Assembly (NCBI RefSeq): GCF_019880245.1
Contig: NZ_CP082286.1
Location: 824,521-888,520 of the forward strand
Length of the DNA: 64,000 nt
Direction of reading: 5' to 3'
Source of the DNA: Halobaculum roseum
GTDB taxonomy: Archaea > Halobacteriota > Halobacteria > Halobacteriales > Haloferacaceae
Positions within the stretch are counted from its first letter, which is position 1. Each line of letters begins with the position of its first letter. The position numbers were made by a program, and so were the translations under genes. Below are positions 17,784-27,230 of the stretch, piece after piece. The notes below the pieces were generated by a model. That model was given only the letters and a program-made list of their open reading frames with translations. It was not told the origin of the DNA and made no database searches.

Positions 17784-17823
17784 GTATATATACACATAGG
17801 ACTGCAGATGGCAAGTTATTTGC
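17784..17823 (+). promoter_or_regulatory. promoter region of the peptide ABC operon
   Basis: Two AT-rich elements occur in the GC-rich background: GTATATATA at 17784-17792 and AGTTATTTGC at 17814-17823. The second, 30 bases before the ATG at 17848, would give a nearly leaderless transcript and favours that start over the ATG at 17839. Confidence 0.5.
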
Positions 17824-17847
17824 TGTCTGAACGGACGCATGTACCTG

Positions 17848-20001
17848 ATGTCCGAGGACACCACTCGGCGGCGCTTTCTCACCGCGGCAGGCTCGGGCGT
17901 GGCGGCGGCGCTCGCGGGCTGCTCCGGGAACCAGCCGGACGAACAGGCGACCGAGGCCGACACCGACACGCCGGAGTCGACGGCGACGGCGACCGCGACG
18001 CCGGAACCCGAACGGCAGTACACCGGCGGGACGCTCCAGTTGGCCTCCAACGGACCGGTCCAGACGCTCGACCCGATAAACGCGAAGGGCTCGGGCGCGG
18101 GATACAACCAGTACAACGGGACGCTCATGACGTTCGAGAACGGGGACCTGCCGCCGGTCGCCGGACTCGCGACCGACTACGAGGTCTCGGAGGACGGCCG
18201 CACGTACACCTTCCAGCTCCGGGAGGGCGTGCGCTTCCACAACGGCGACGAGCTGACGGCGCAGGACTTCGTCTACTCGTGGGAGCGGCTCGCGGGCGCC
18301 GAGGAGACCCGCAACGCCGACGACATCGTCGGCGACACGTTCGCCATCGAACACGAGAAGCAAAGCGACATGGACGGCGTCTCGGCGTACATCCCGGGGA
18401 CGCTCGCCGTCGAGGCGGTCGACGACTACACCTTCGAGTTCACGATGGCGACCGCGTTCACGGGAACGATGTCGCAGATCGCCAGCGGGACGTTCGCCCC
18501 GATCCCCGAGGGATCGGTCGCGTACCCGAAGGACTACGAGAGCCACGAGGGCGTGGACGGCCTCATGTGGGAGGGGGAGTACGAGTACAACGAGTACTTC
18601 TCGACGGACGGCGACGGGCCGTTCTTCGCCGGCGTCGGCCCGTTCCAGATCGACTCCTGGAGCAAGGGTGACGCGATCACCCTGTCGGCGTTCGAGGACT
18701 ACTACGGCGAGGGGCCGTACATCGACGAGATCGTCTACACCGTCATCGGCAACCAGCAAACGCGCTTCTCCCGGTTCAAGAACGGGAACCTCGACGTGCT
18801 GCTCAACGGAATGCCGACGGCGGCGTTCAACTCGGACCGCCGGAGCATCGACCGCGACCGCGGAACCTACCGGACGGGCACGTACGAGCTCGACAACGGC
18901 GAGACAGTCAACTACGGCGAGGCCCCCGCGCTCGACACCGACTACCTCGTGTTCAACTGCGCGCGGACCCCCAAGCCGGTCCGGCAGGCCATCGCGTACC
19001 TGATCAATCAGGAGCGGATCTCCCAGGACGTGTACAAGGGGCTCCAGCCCGCGGCGTACCACCTCACGCCGCCGGGCGCGTTCATGGCCCGCGAGGGCGA
19101 GAACCCCGGGGAGAACTACAACAAGCACTACCAGGACGGGCACCGGAACCAGATGGAGCAGTACGCCGACGGCTATCCCTACGGGGTCGGCGAGGCGCGG
19201 ATCGGCGAGGCCCAGCGCGTCATGGAGGAGGCCGGCTACGGCGAGGACGAGCGTGCGGAAGTCGAGTTCACGGTGTTCTCCGGCGACGGCGCCTGGGACT
19301 CGATCGCCCAGACGCTGCGCGACAAGGCGACGGCCGCCTACATCGACATCAACATCGTGAAGGCCGACTTCGGGACGATCATCGGCCAGGCGCTCGACGG
19401 GTCGATGGACATGTTCTCGCTGGGCGACGGGATGGAGTGGCCCGAGTCGGACAACTTCCTCCGATTCATCCCGCCGTACGACAATCCCAGCGGGATGTTC
19501 ACCCGGTGGACGTACCAGGTCGTCGCCGAGGAAGTGGACCTCGGCGGCGACGGCTCCGAGACCGTCCGCGAGAACGTCTACGCGGAACTCGACGGCGACT
19601 TCCCCGAGGACCACGTGAAGGTGAACACGGACGACGGTCAGGTCCGGGTCGCCATCGACGGCGTCGAGCCCGACGAGCTGGAGTCGGCGCTCGACGCGGC
19701 GGGGTACAGTCACGGCGGGGCCGAGTCGACCCAGGCGCCGTTCGACCCGCTCATGCCGGAGTCCGACCGCCGGTGGGACACGTACCTCGACAACCGCGGG
19801 CCCAGCGACGAGGCGGTTCGCGCTCGCGACGAGGTGTACTACTTCCAGGAGGAGGTCAACTGGGCGGCCGTCCAGGAGCTCCCGCTCGTGCACTCGATCA
19901 CTCAGCGGCTCTGGCAGGACCGGGTGAACGTCCGCATGGCCGGGACGATGGAGAATCAGACCTTCAACACGCTCACGCTCGAGGACCAGGACGGGAACTG
20001 A
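17848..20001 (+). CDS. dppA: ABC transporter substrate-binding lipoprotein, family 5 (peptide/nickel type)
   Basis: A 717-residue surface solute-binding protein. The N-terminus MSEDTTRRRFLTAAGSG is a Tat signal with a twin arginine, followed by lipobox ALAGC and a Thr/Ala/Glu linker. The mature part shows the family 5 pattern: TLDPINAKGSGAGYNQYNG, LREGVRFHNGDELTAQDFVYSWERL, and later KPVRQAIAYLINQERI. It is longer than bacterial DppA/OppA (about 540 residues) because of acidic inserts near residues 500-620. It heads an operon with two permeases and two ATPases. The ligand is a peptide or another class 5 substrate and cannot be told from sequence. Confidence 0.92.
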   Translation: MSEDTTRRRFLTAAGSGVAAALAGCSGNQPDEQATEADTDTPESTATATATPEPERQYTGGTLQLASNGPVQTLDPINAKGSGAGYNQYNGTLMTFENGDLPPVAGLATDYEVSEDGRTYTFQLREGVRFHNGDELTAQDFVYSWERLAGAEETRNADDIVGDTFAIEHEKQSDMDGVSAYIPGTLAVEAVDDYTFEFTMATAFTGTMSQIASGTFAPIPEGSVAYPKDYESHEGVDGLMWEGEYEYNEYFSTDGDGPFFAGVGPFQIDSWSKGDAITLSAFEDYYGEGPYIDEIVYTVIGNQQTRFSRFKNGNLDVLLNGMPTAAFNSDRRSIDRDRGTYRTGTYELDNGETVNYGEAPALDTDYLVFNCARTPKPVRQAIAYLINQERISQDVYKGLQPAAYHLTPPGAFMAREGENPGENYNKHYQDGHRNQMEQYADGYPYGVGEARIGEAQRVMEEAGYGEDERAEVEFTVFSGDGAWDSIAQTLRDKATAAYIDINIVKADFGTIIGQALDGSMDMFSLGDGMEWPESDNFLRFIPPYDNPSGMFTRWTYQVVAEEVDLGGDGSETVRENVYAELDGDFPEDHVKVNTDDGQVRVAIDGVEPDELESALDAAGYSHGGAESTQAPFDPLMPESDRRWDTYLDNRGPSDEAVRARDEVYYFQEEVNWAAVQELPLVHSITQRLWQDRVNVRMAGTMENQTFNTLTLEDQDGN

Positions 20002-20089
20002 CCCGACCGAGGGGCGGCCGCCTCACGTTTCAACAGTGTTTTTGTAATCCGATCGAACCAACCAACGAACTCAGAGACTCCCGCTACAC

Positions 20090-21136
20090 ATGAATCGGCT
20101 GAAATACATCGTCAAACGCGTCCTCATGTCCGTTCCCGTCCTGTGGTTGGGGACCAGCATGACCTGGTTCATCATCTACCAGGGCCCCGTGGATCCGGCC
20201 GCCAACCTCCTGAGCGGAAACGAGCGCCTCACGGAGGCGAAATACGAGGCGGCACGGACGGAACTGGGCCTCGATCAACCGCCCGTACAGCACTACGTCG
20301 ACTGGATGTGGAACCTGTTCACCCTCGATCTCGGACAGACCTGGCTCGTGTACACCGGGTCGAACGTCGGCGCGCTGGTGCTGGATTTCCTCCCGCGCAC
20401 CGTCTGGCTCGGCTTCTGGTCGGTGCTCATCGCCATCTGCATCGGCGTTCCCCTGGGCTTTTACGCGGGGATCCGGTCGAACACGGTCGCCGACTACATC
20501 GCCTCCGTCTCGGGGATCGTCTGGCGCGCGATGCCGAACTTCTGGCTCGCGGTGATCCTCCTGGCGCTGCTCGTGGGGTCGGAGCCGCTCTTCGGCTTCG
20601 ACTGGGACACCTTCCTGGTCGACCTTCCCTCCGGCGTGACCGGAAATCCTGGCCTGTCGTACATGGCCGGCGACCCCCTCGCGCTGTTCACACAGCCGGG
20701 GGAGACGCTCGCGGCGATCAAGAAGATCCTCCCGGCCGCGCTCGTGTTGGGCTCGGCGTCGATGGGCAACGAGATGCGTATCGGCCGGACCGCGGTCCTC
20801 GAGACGAAAAACGAGCAGTACGTCGACTTCGCGCGCGCCCGCGGCGTCTCCGGCCGCGCGATCGTCTGGAAGCACGTCTTCCGGAACGCGCTCGTCCCGC
20901 TGGTCCCCGTGATCACCACGGAGGCGTTCCTCCTCATCGGCGGGAGCGTCCTCGTCGAGTCGGTGTTCGGGATCAACGGGATGGGGAAGCTGTTCTTCGA
21001 CGCCGCGATCCAGGGCGACCTCCCGCTGGTCGGGTCGCTCATGTTCGTGTTCATCGTGCTCATGCTCGTGATCAACATCGCACAGGACATCCTCTACACC
21101 CTGATCGACCCCCGCGTCGGCTACGACGGGGCCTGA
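20090..21136 (+). CDS. dppB: ABC transporter permease, DppB type
   Basis: A 348-residue inner permease with six predicted spans. It has the N-terminal MNRLKYIVKRVLMSVPVLWLGTSMTWF helix typical of DppB/OppB. The EAA loop that contacts the ATPase reads EYVDFARARGVSGRAIVWKHVFRNALVP, roughly residues 242-270. It lies 89 bases after the binding-protein gene and 4 bases before the second permease gene, so it is in one operon. Confidence 0.93.
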   Translation: MNRLKYIVKRVLMSVPVLWLGTSMTWFIIYQGPVDPAANLLSGNERLTEAKYEAARTELGLDQPPVQHYVDWMWNLFTLDLGQTWLVYTGSNVGALVLDFLPRTVWLGFWSVLIAICIGVPLGFYAGIRSNTVADYIASVSGIVWRAMPNFWLAVILLALLVGSEPLFGFDWDTFLVDLPSGVTGNPGLSYMAGDPLALFTQPGETLAAIKKILPAALVLGSASMGNEMRIGRTAVLETKNEQYVDFARARGVSGRAIVWKHVFRNALVPLVPVITTEAFLLIGGSVLVESVFGINGMGKLFFDAAIQGDLPLVGSLMFVFIVLMLVINIAQDILYTLIDPRVGYDGA

Positions 21137-21140
21137 CTCC

Positions 21141-22595
21141 ATGGCTACACAATTCAACACGTACACCGAAGGCGAGGCCGCACCGCTTCGAGACAGAGTC
21201 ATGGCGAACCCCCGCCCGGCAGCGGTGTGGGTCGGCGTCGCCGCCGTGTTGTTCGGACTGCAGGCCGGCGCCGTCGTGCAGTTCCTCGCGGCGCTGCTCG
21301 TGGACGCCGTCGCCGCGTTGCCGGGTATCACCGTTCCCGCCGGCGTGGCCGCCCTCGACCGGGCGGCCGACGCCGTCCCGACGCTGCTGTCGCGCGAGAC
21401 GATCCCGAACCGAGGGTACTACGACGGCGGCGGCTACGTCGGCACGTTCCTCGGCCTGTCGCCGGATCTCGCGTGGCTCCTCCGGGTCACGCTCATCTAC
21501 GCGTACTCGTTTGCCGCGCTGGCGTGGGTGTGGGTCGGCTACGAGCGGTACCGGACCCACTACCGGATCGCCGACTGGACGCCCCGCGACGACGTGATCG
21601 ACCGGTTCCGCGGCCACAAGTGGGGCCTGTTCGGCGTCGTCGTCGTCGCGATGTTCTTCGTGATGGTCCTGTTCGCCCCGGCGCTGTCGCCGACGACGAC
21701 GGCGGCGAACCTGGAGAACCCCTACCAACACGAGGTCACCTACTGGGCCGACGGCGAAACCCGGACCGTGACCGTCGGCCAGGCGAACCTGGGATCGCAG
21801 TCGCAGGGGACGCCACAGGAGAACGTCGGCCCGATGCAGTACGACGACTACGGCCGGATCCACCCGTTCGGGACCCTCCCCAGCGGGAAGGACTTGTTTA
21901 CCTTCATCGCGCACGGGTCGCGGATCTCGCTGATCATCGGACTGGTGTCCGTGGGCCTGTCGGTGTCGATCGCGGTCGTCCTCGCGCTGATGACGGCCTA
22001 CTACAAGGGGAAGATCGACCTCGGCGCGGTGCTGGTCTCGGACGCGGTGATGGGGATGCCGCAGTTGCTCCTGCTCATCATGCTGTCGGTGATCCTCTCG
22101 GGGACGTGGGTCGGGAAGATCTATTCGGGGGCGTTCGTGCTCGCGTTGATCTTCGCGGGCACCGGCTGGCCGGCGATGTGGCGCTCGTTCCGCGGTCCGG
22201 CGTTGCAGGTGTCGAACCGCGAGTGGGTCGACGCCGCGAAGTCGTTCGGACAGACCCCCGGGACGATCATGCGAAAGCACATGCTCCCGTACATCACCGG
22301 CTACGTGCTCGTGTACGGCTCGATGACGCTGGGCGGGGCGATCATCGCCATCGCCGGGCTCTCGTTCCTCGGGCTGGGCGTCAACCCGCCCACGCCCGAG
22401 TGGGGCCGGGCGGTCAACGCCGGCCAGGACTACGTGACGACCGCCTCCTGGCACATCTCGCTCATCCCCGGCATCCTGATCACGCTCGTCGTGACCGGGT
22501 TCAACGCCCTCGGCGACGGCGTGCGCGACGCGATCGATCCCGAGTCCGACGCGGAGGATCAGGGCGGCGCCAGCGGCCGCGGGGGTGGTGCCTGA
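21141..22595 (+). CDS. dppC: ABC transporter permease, DppC type, with N-terminal extension
   Basis: The second permease of the system, 484 residues against about 300 for bacterial DppC. The extra N-terminal 150 residues contain two or three additional hydrophobic spans (about residues 28-58 and 108-130) before the conserved RFRGHKWGLFGVVVVAMFFVMVL helix. The EAA loop reads REWVDAAKSFGQTPGTIMRKHMLP. An extracellular loop of about 80 residues follows the first core helix (HEVTYWADGETRTVTVGQ). Its TGA overlaps the next gene's ATG. Confidence 0.92.
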   Translation: MATQFNTYTEGEAAPLRDRVMANPRPAAVWVGVAAVLFGLQAGAVVQFLAALLVDAVAALPGITVPAGVAALDRAADAVPTLLSRETIPNRGYYDGGGYVGTFLGLSPDLAWLLRVTLIYAYSFAALAWVWVGYERYRTHYRIADWTPRDDVIDRFRGHKWGLFGVVVVAMFFVMVLFAPALSPTTTAANLENPYQHEVTYWADGETRTVTVGQANLGSQSQGTPQENVGPMQYDDYGRIHPFGTLPSGKDLFTFIAHGSRISLIIGLVSVGLSVSIAVVLALMTAYYKGKIDLGAVLVSDAVMGMPQLLLLIMLSVILSGTWVGKIYSGAFVLALIFAGTGWPAMWRSFRGPALQVSNREWVDAAKSFGQTPGTIMRKHMLPYITGYVLVYGSMTLGGAIIAIAGLSFLGLGVNPPTPEWGRAVNAGQDYVTTASWHISLIPGILITLVVTGFNALGDGVRDAIDPESDAEDQGGASGRGGGA

Positions 22596-23719
22596 TGCGA
22601 CCGAACCCGGTCGACGGCGCCGACGAGCCTCCGACCGGCGACGGCCTCAGAACGGACGGCGGCGACGCGCTCCTCGAGGTGGAGGGGCTGACGACCGTCT
22701 TCCACACCGACAAGGAGACGATCCGCGCGGTCGACGACGTCTCCTTCGCCGTCGAGGAGGGCGAGACGCTCGGGATCGTCGGCGAGTCCGGCTCGGGGAA
22801 GTCCGTCACGGCCCGTTCGATCCTCGGGTTGGTCGACTCGCCCGGAGCCATCGAGTCCGGCTCGATCCGGTTCCGCGGCGACGAGTTGACCGACGGGAAC
22901 TGGGACACCCACCGCGGCGACATCTCCATCGTGTTTCAGGACCCGAGCAACTCGCTCAACCCGGTGTACACCGTCGGCAACCAGATCCGCGAGACGCTGC
23001 GGATCCACCAGGGGCTCACTGGCGCGGCCGCCCGCGAGGAGGCCGTCCGGCTGCTGGAGTCGGTGGGGATCCCCGACGCCCGCCGGCGGGTCACGGAGTA
23101 CCCGCATCAGTTCTCCGGCGGAATGAAACAGCGGGCGGTCATCGCCGTCGCGCTCGCGTGTGACCCGGACCTGCTCGTCTGTGACGAGCCGACGACCGCC
23201 CTCGACGTGACCATTCAGGCACAGATACTGGAGCTGCTCGACGAACTGCAGGACGAGGAGGATCTCGCGATCGTGTTCATCACCCACGACATGGGCGTCA
23301 TCGAGGAGACCGCCGACCGCGTGAACGTCATGTACGCCGGCGAGATGGTTGAGTCCGCGCCGGTCGACGAGCTGTTCGACTCCCCGCAGCACCCGTACAC
23401 GCGGGGGCTACTGGCGTCGATCCCGGGGCGGACGGTCAGCGGGGACCGCCTGCCGACGATCGGCGGGGAGGTGCCCACGCCGACGACGGAGCCGACCGAC
23501 TGCCGGTTCGCCGACCGGTGCCCGCAGGCGTTCGACGCCTGCGAACGCGTTCACCCGGAACCGGTCCGGGTCGGCCCCGACCACACCGCCGCGTGTCTGC
23601 TCCACGAGGAGGCGTACGACCACGATCCGAACGCGGGTGCCCCCGGGACGGAACGGGGTGTCGACGGCGCCGACGACGCCGGCGGCGACGCCGTCGCCGA
23701 CGGGGGTGATCGCGAATGA
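22595..23719 (+). CDS. dppD: ABC transporter ATP-binding protein, DppD type
   Basis: A cytosolic ATPase subunit of 374 residues. Walker A is GESGSGKSV, the Q-loop region is [11 protein letters not shown], the ABC signature is FSGGMKQR, Walker B is [12 protein letters not shown] and the H-loop is FITHDMG. The C-terminal oligopeptide-transport domain has the [14 protein letters not shown] cysteine cluster that in related proteins binds a [4Fe-4S] cluster or zinc. An acidic disordered tail follows. The ATG overlaps the dppC stop (ATGA), indicating translational coupling. Confidence 0.95.
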   Translation: MRPNPVDGADEPPTGDGLRTDGGDALLEVEGLTTVFHTDKETIRAVDDVSFAVEEGETLGIVGESGSGKSVTARSILGLVDSPGAIESGSIRFRGDELTDGNWDTHRGDISIVFQDPSNSLNPVYTVGNQIRETLRIHQGLTGAAAREEAVRLLESVGIPDARRRVTEYPHQFSGGMKQRAVIAVALACDPDLLVCDEPTTALDVTIQAQILELLDELQDEEDLAIVFITHDMGVIEETADRVNVMYAGEMVESAPVDELFDSPQHPYTRGLLASIPGRTVSGDRLPTIGGEVPTPTTEPTDCRFADRCPQAFDACERVHPEPVRVGPDHTAACLLHEEAYDHDPNAGAPGTERGVDGADDAGGDAVADGGDRE

Positions 23720-25188
23720 GTCGCGGCGACTCGCCGGCGGGTTCGGACGCGGACCGGGCGAGCGCGTCGACTGCCGGGCGGGCGACAGAACCGGCGGCGG
23801 CAGCCGGAAGCGCCGACGCCGCCGACACCGACGCCGCCGACCCCGACGAGACGCTCGTCGAGGTTCGGAACCTGAAGAAGTACTACGACGACGACGGGTT
23901 CCTCGGCGACGACCCGGTCAAGGCCGTCGACGGCGTCTCCTTCGACATCCGCCACGGCGAGACGCTCGGGCTCGTCGGCGAGTCCGGCTGCGGGAAGACG
24001 ACGCTCGGCCGGACGATCCTCGGCCTCGAGGACGCGACCGACGGCGAGGTCGTCTCGGACGGCCGCAACGTGGCGCGCCTCTCGGGGAAGCAGCTCCGCG
24101 AGTGGCAGCGGGACGCACAGATGGTGTTCCAGGACCCCGAGGCGAGCCTGAACGACCGGATGACGGTCGGCGAGATCGTCCGGGAGCCGCTGGACGCCCA
24201 CGACTGGGGGACCCCCGACGAGCGGAAACGACGCGTGTTCGAGCTGCTCGATCTCGTCGGGCTCAACGAGGAGCACTATTACCGCTACCCCCACCAGTTC
24301 TCGGGCGGGCAGCGCCAGCGCGTCGGGATCGCCCGGTCGCTCGCGCTCGAACCCGAGTTCATCGTGCTCGACGAGCCGGTGTCCGCCCTCGACGTGAGCG
24401 TCCAGGCGCGGGTGATCAACCTCCTGGAGGACCTTCAGGAGGACCTCGGACTGACGTACCTGTTCATCGCGCACGACCTCTCGGTCGTCCGCCACATCGC
24501 CGACCGCGTCGCCGTGATGTACCTCGGCGACATCGTCGAGCTGGGCGACACCGAGGCGGTGTACACCGACCCGGCGCACCCGTACACCCGGTCGCTGCTG
24601 TCGGCGATCCCCGGCAGCCACACGGGCACCGACCGCCGGCGCGTGACGCTGCGCGGGACGCCCCCGTCGCCGCGGGACCCCCCGCAGGGGTGTCGCTTCG
24701 CCACCCGCTGCCCGGCGAAGGTCCGTCCCGAGGAGTTCGACGACCTCTCGGGGACCGCCTGGGAGCGCCTCGACGCGCTCCACACGGTGTTCCGCGAGCG
24801 GGCGAACAGCGAGACGGGAGTGACGGAACTGCTGAAGCAGCGCCTCGGGCTCGCGGCGGCCGCCGACGACATCGACGAGGTGGTCGCCGACCTGTTCGGC
24901 TGGCATCCCGACGACGGCGCCGTGCCCGAGGACGTCGGCCCGGACGAGCCGCTCCTGTCGGGCGACGCCCGCGCGGCCGTCGAGGACGCCGTCGACGCCG
25001 CCCGCCGGGGCGACGACGCGGCGGCGGCGACGCTGCTCACGGAGACGTTCGGCTCCGTCTGCGACGAGCAGCGCCCCGAACGGCACGTCGTCGACGACGA
25101 CGGCCGCGTCAGCGCGTGCGTCCGCCACGACGCGGAGTACGAGTCGCCGGGTCCCGTCATGGCGCGTCGGTACGGCTCCGACGACTGA
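23716..25188 (+). CDS. dppF: ABC transporter ATP-binding protein, DppF type, with long C-terminal insertion
   Basis: The second ATPase subunit, 490 residues. An acidic Ala-rich leader of about 40 residues precedes the nucleotide-binding domain. Walker A is GESGCGKTT, the signature [15 protein letters not shown], Walker [13 protein letters not shown] and the H-loop IAHDLSV. The C-terminal module has [12 protein letters not shown] but the remaining cysteines (SVCDEQRP and SACVRHD) come only after an insert of about 130 residues, longer than in bacterial DppF. It starts within the stop of dppD (ATGA overlap) and ends the operon. Confidence 0.94.
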   Translation: MSRGDSPAGSDADRASASTAGRATEPAAAAGSADAADTDAADPDETLVEVRNLKKYYDDDGFLGDDPVKAVDGVSFDIRHGETLGLVGESGCGKTTLGRTILGLEDATDGEVVSDGRNVARLSGKQLREWQRDAQMVFQDPEASLNDRMTVGEIVREPLDAHDWGTPDERKRRVFELLDLVGLNEEHYYRYPHQFSGGQRQRVGIARSLALEPEFIVLDEPVSALDVSVQARVINLLEDLQEDLGLTYLFIAHDLSVVRHIADRVAVMYLGDIVELGDTEAVYTDPAHPYTRSLLSAIPGSHTGTDRRRVTLRGTPPSPRDPPQGCRFATRCPAKVRPEEFDDLSGTAWERLDALHTVFRERANSETGVTELLKQRLGLAAAADDIDEVVADLFGWHPDDGAVPEDVGPDEPLLSGDARAAVEDAVDAARRGDDAAAATLLTETFGSVCDEQRPERHVVDDDGRVSACVRHDAEYESPGPVMARRYGSDD

Positions 25189-25500
25189 GGAAAGCAGAAG
25201 AAAATAGACAATTTAAGTTTTCTATTCTATTGGTTAGGTTGGTTCAGTTCAATTCTTCGCTGAGTACGGCGTCAGCTTCGTATATGAGATCTGGTCTGAC
25301 CGTTATGAGGTACTATCAGACTGGGAACCAGAATACGTGAGTTGATCAAGTTTAGAACTCGATTTTTAAATCACGCATCCCCAACAGATTCTGGAATTTT
25401 GGAACTGTTGCCCCCGATTAAATATAGCGATATGAGGTGTATTGGAGGTGGTGTGGTGGTTTCTTTGGAACGTAGCATACTAATAATAGTTATTCGGTTG
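25189..25500. other. AT-rich gene-free spacer, left edge of the recombinase island
   Basis: No convincing gene on either strand. GC content drops sharply right after the dppF stop. The stretch holds a probable T-rich terminator at its left end and a perfect 5-bp inverted repeat (AATAA-TAG-TTATT, 25482-25494) just beyond the stop of the minus-strand recombinase gene. I saw no tRNA fragment and no repeat matching the right edge of the island. Confidence 0.6.
25199..25231 (+). terminator. candidate terminator of the dpp operon
   Basis: About ten bases after the dppF stop an AGAAAA/TTTTCT inverted repeat surrounds an AT-rich loop and runs into a T-rich stretch (TTTTCTATTCTATT), as archaeal terminators do. 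Confidence 0.45.
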
Positions 25501-26544
25501 TCATTTTAGTACAAATACATGATTGAGGTACGGGCCACGAACTAGTTCATTCCAGTTGTGGGTATATCGATCCATCACATCGCCAACGTCGCCGCGAATG
25601 TACTTTACGACGTATGCGTCGCCCAGACGGTTCCGCATCTCAGTCGTGAAGAAGTGTCGAAAGTAATGCGGGGTGACGTTCTCTTCTGCACCACCGCCTA
25701 CTGCATACCAACCTCGCTCGGCTGCTAACTCTCGGACATACCCACGTACCATGTCACTTGTCAGTCGTTCTCCGTAGCTTCGACTGATACTAGTGAACAG
25801 AGGCTCTGCATCCCCCACATCAGGGCGTATGGCCAGCCACGCCACAAGCGCTTTGTGAAGTTCCTGGTCGATAGGAATCGTCGTGTCGCGGTGTCGCTTG
25901 TTCCCTTCACTCCGTTCCTCGCCGTTCACTACGTCGCCGATGCTAATTTCGCTGTCCACATACAGGGTCTTCGGCCTGTCACTGATTGCTGCGCGTGGTT
26001 CAATACCATAATAACTCTGAACGCCATTGTGATCGAGATGCACGTCCCGCAGGTCAAGATTGCAGAGTTCACCTACGCGCATTCCCGTTTTAACCAGTGT
26101 CAAAACGACCGCTTTGCGGAGCGGATTTTGAATTTCGGCGATGAATTCACCCATTTGAGTGACGCCAAGACTCCTGCGAGTCGGTGTGGAGTCGCCACGC
26201 TCGCTCATTTCTTCCATTACGACTACCATAGGGTTCTCTTCAAATACGCCGAGTTGCGCCATATATCCATAGAACCGATTAACATGGACGGCCTTCGTCC
26301 GGATCGACCCCGGTGCGTACTCACGGTCACGGAGTGACTGAATCCACTGAAGACAGTCCCGTCGGTCGACATCATCGAGACTTGCCGCTCCTCGCTCTTC
26401 GGTGAACCTCTCAAACTGGCGAAGCGTCGTCCGGTAATCACTGACCGTGCTTGCTGCCCGGCCGTATAATTCCATTTCGTCGAGAAAATCACGAACAGGA
26501 TTGACGCTGGATGTAGCAGAATCTGAATGCGTACTTCTAGCCAT
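25501..26544 (-). CDS. tyrosine recombinase/integrase, copy 1 of a divergent pair
   Basis: A 347-residue site-specific recombinase. The N-terminal core-binding SAM-like domain (residues 15-110: DFLDEMELYGRAASTVSDYR, then NRFYGYMAQLGVFEENPM) precedes a catalytic domain. Catalytic residues are Arg in TGMRVGELCNLDL, His and Arg in TPHYFRHFFTTEMR, and the nucleophile Tyr in DRYTHNW. The usual LGH histidine is replaced in the stretch IRGDVGD, as in copy 2. Its ATG overlaps by one base the stop of the small gene upstream. Copy 2 at 27695-28759 is clearly paralogous. GC is lower than in the flanks, suggesting acquisition. Confidence 0.92.
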   Translation of the reverse strand: MARSTHSDSATSSVNPVRDFLDEMELYGRAASTVSDYRTTLRQFERFTEERGAASLDDVDRRDCLQWIQSLRDREYAPGSIRTKAVHVNRFYGYMAQLGVFEENPMVVVMEEMSERGDSTPTRRSLGVTQMGEFIAEIQNPLRKAVVLTLVKTGMRVGELCNLDLRDVHLDHNGVQSYYGIEPRAAISDRPKTLYVDSEISIGDVVNGEERSEGNKRHRDTTIPIDQELHKALVAWLAIRPDVGDAEPLFTSISRSYGERLTSDMVRGYVRELAAERGWYAVGGGAEENVTPHYFRHFFTTEMRNRLGDAYVVKYIRGDVGDVMDRYTHNWNELVRGPYLNHVFVLK

Positions 26545-26918
26545 TAATTATCCCTCTTTGCCACAATAAGTCCGTCATCATTCACACTATATTCAATTGT
26601 TCCCGTTTCGTTCAGCTGTTCAATTGATTCTCTGACCAGATCTTCGATCTCCCCTGTGACTTCTTCGATCACTTCACCACTGCGCGCACCGTCAGCAGCG
26701 TTGACCGCATCCAAGATCCGTTCGTCGATGAAATCTTGGAGAGTACCGTCTTCGGCGCCATCACCCTGGGGGTCGAGACCGAACTCTCGGCGTCCAGCGT
26801 TGATCATTGCACGAAGATAGGCAGCACGAGAGTTGAAGCCCATTTTTTCGGCTTCCTTGTCGAAGCGATCGAGATCTTCTTTCGGGACTGTCACATTAAG
26901 AGACTTGTCGGAGGCCAT
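26544..26918 (-). CDS. RHH/winged-helix-like partner protein of recombinase copy 1
   Basis: A 124-residue acidic protein. Residues 5-45 (LNVTVPKEDLDRFDKEAEKM, then NSRAAYLRAMINAGRREFGL) look like a ribbon-helix-helix strand-helix-helix and resemble DUF5805. Residues 75-124 (VIEEVTGEIEDLVRESIEQL, then GTIEYSVNDDGLIVAK) look like a small winged helix. DNA binding is inferred. It is the first gene of a two-gene unit with the recombinase (1-base overlap), and the same arrangement recurs divergently at 27231-28759. It may be an autoregulator or a recombination directionality factor. Confidence 0.8.
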   Translation of the reverse strand: MASDKSLNVTVPKEDLDRFDKEAEKMGFNSRAAYLRAMINAGRREFGLDPQGDGAEDGTLQDFIDERILDAVNAADGARSGEVIEEVTGEIEDLVRESIEQLNETGTIEYSVNDDGLIVAKRDN

Positions 26919-26957
26919 CTAGTAGCGGAAGGTAGGGAGATGTGGTGTTAATGCTTT

Positions 26958-26990
26958 TGGACGGCTTATAGCCCTAATCTGTTTCTAAGG
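26958..26990. repeat. palindrome-bearing repeat, copy A
   Basis: Begins TGGACGGCTTATAGCCCTAA and ends TTTCTAAGG. It aligns with copy B with a few substitutions and single-base gaps. The core GGCT-TAT-AGCC is an inverted repeat with a 3-base spacer. It lies 40 bases before the start of the minus-strand module, a suitable place for an operator. Confidence 0.75.
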
Positions 26991-27030
26991 GTGGTAAAAA
27001 CGCCCGTCGCCTGTGGTAGTTTCATTGTTA

Positions 27031-27062
27031 TGGACGGCTTAGTAGCCTAATACGTTTTCAGG
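27031..27062. repeat. palindrome-bearing repeat, copy B
   Basis: Begins TGGACGGCTTAGTAGCCTAA and ends TTTTCAGG. It is a direct repeat of copy A, 73 bases away, with the inverted repeat GGCT-TAGT-AGCC (4-base spacer instead of 3). Confidence 0.75.
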
Positions 27063-27230
27063 CACCTACAAATCCGCATTGAACAATCGTAATCTCGCTC
27101 GCACTTTCGCTTTGAGATGAATGCCACAAATGACAATTGTTGTATATTTAGTGAGGTGCAGTATTGAGAATCGGACACTACTACTGGTTATTGCATCAGA
27201 TTGATGTAGCTGTGTTGAGCCATATTGTGT

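Larger units (their letters stand above)
26919..27230. other. divergent control region between the two recombinase modules
   Basis: A 312-base AT-rich region with no credible gene. It contains two imperfect copies of a palindrome-bearing repeat (26958-26990 and 27031-27062), an ACAATTGT palindrome near 27132-27139 and a TATA-like GTATATTTAG near 27141. Both modules are read outward from here, so it must hold both promoters and probably the operators of the RHH-like proteins or recombination sites. Confidence 0.7.
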
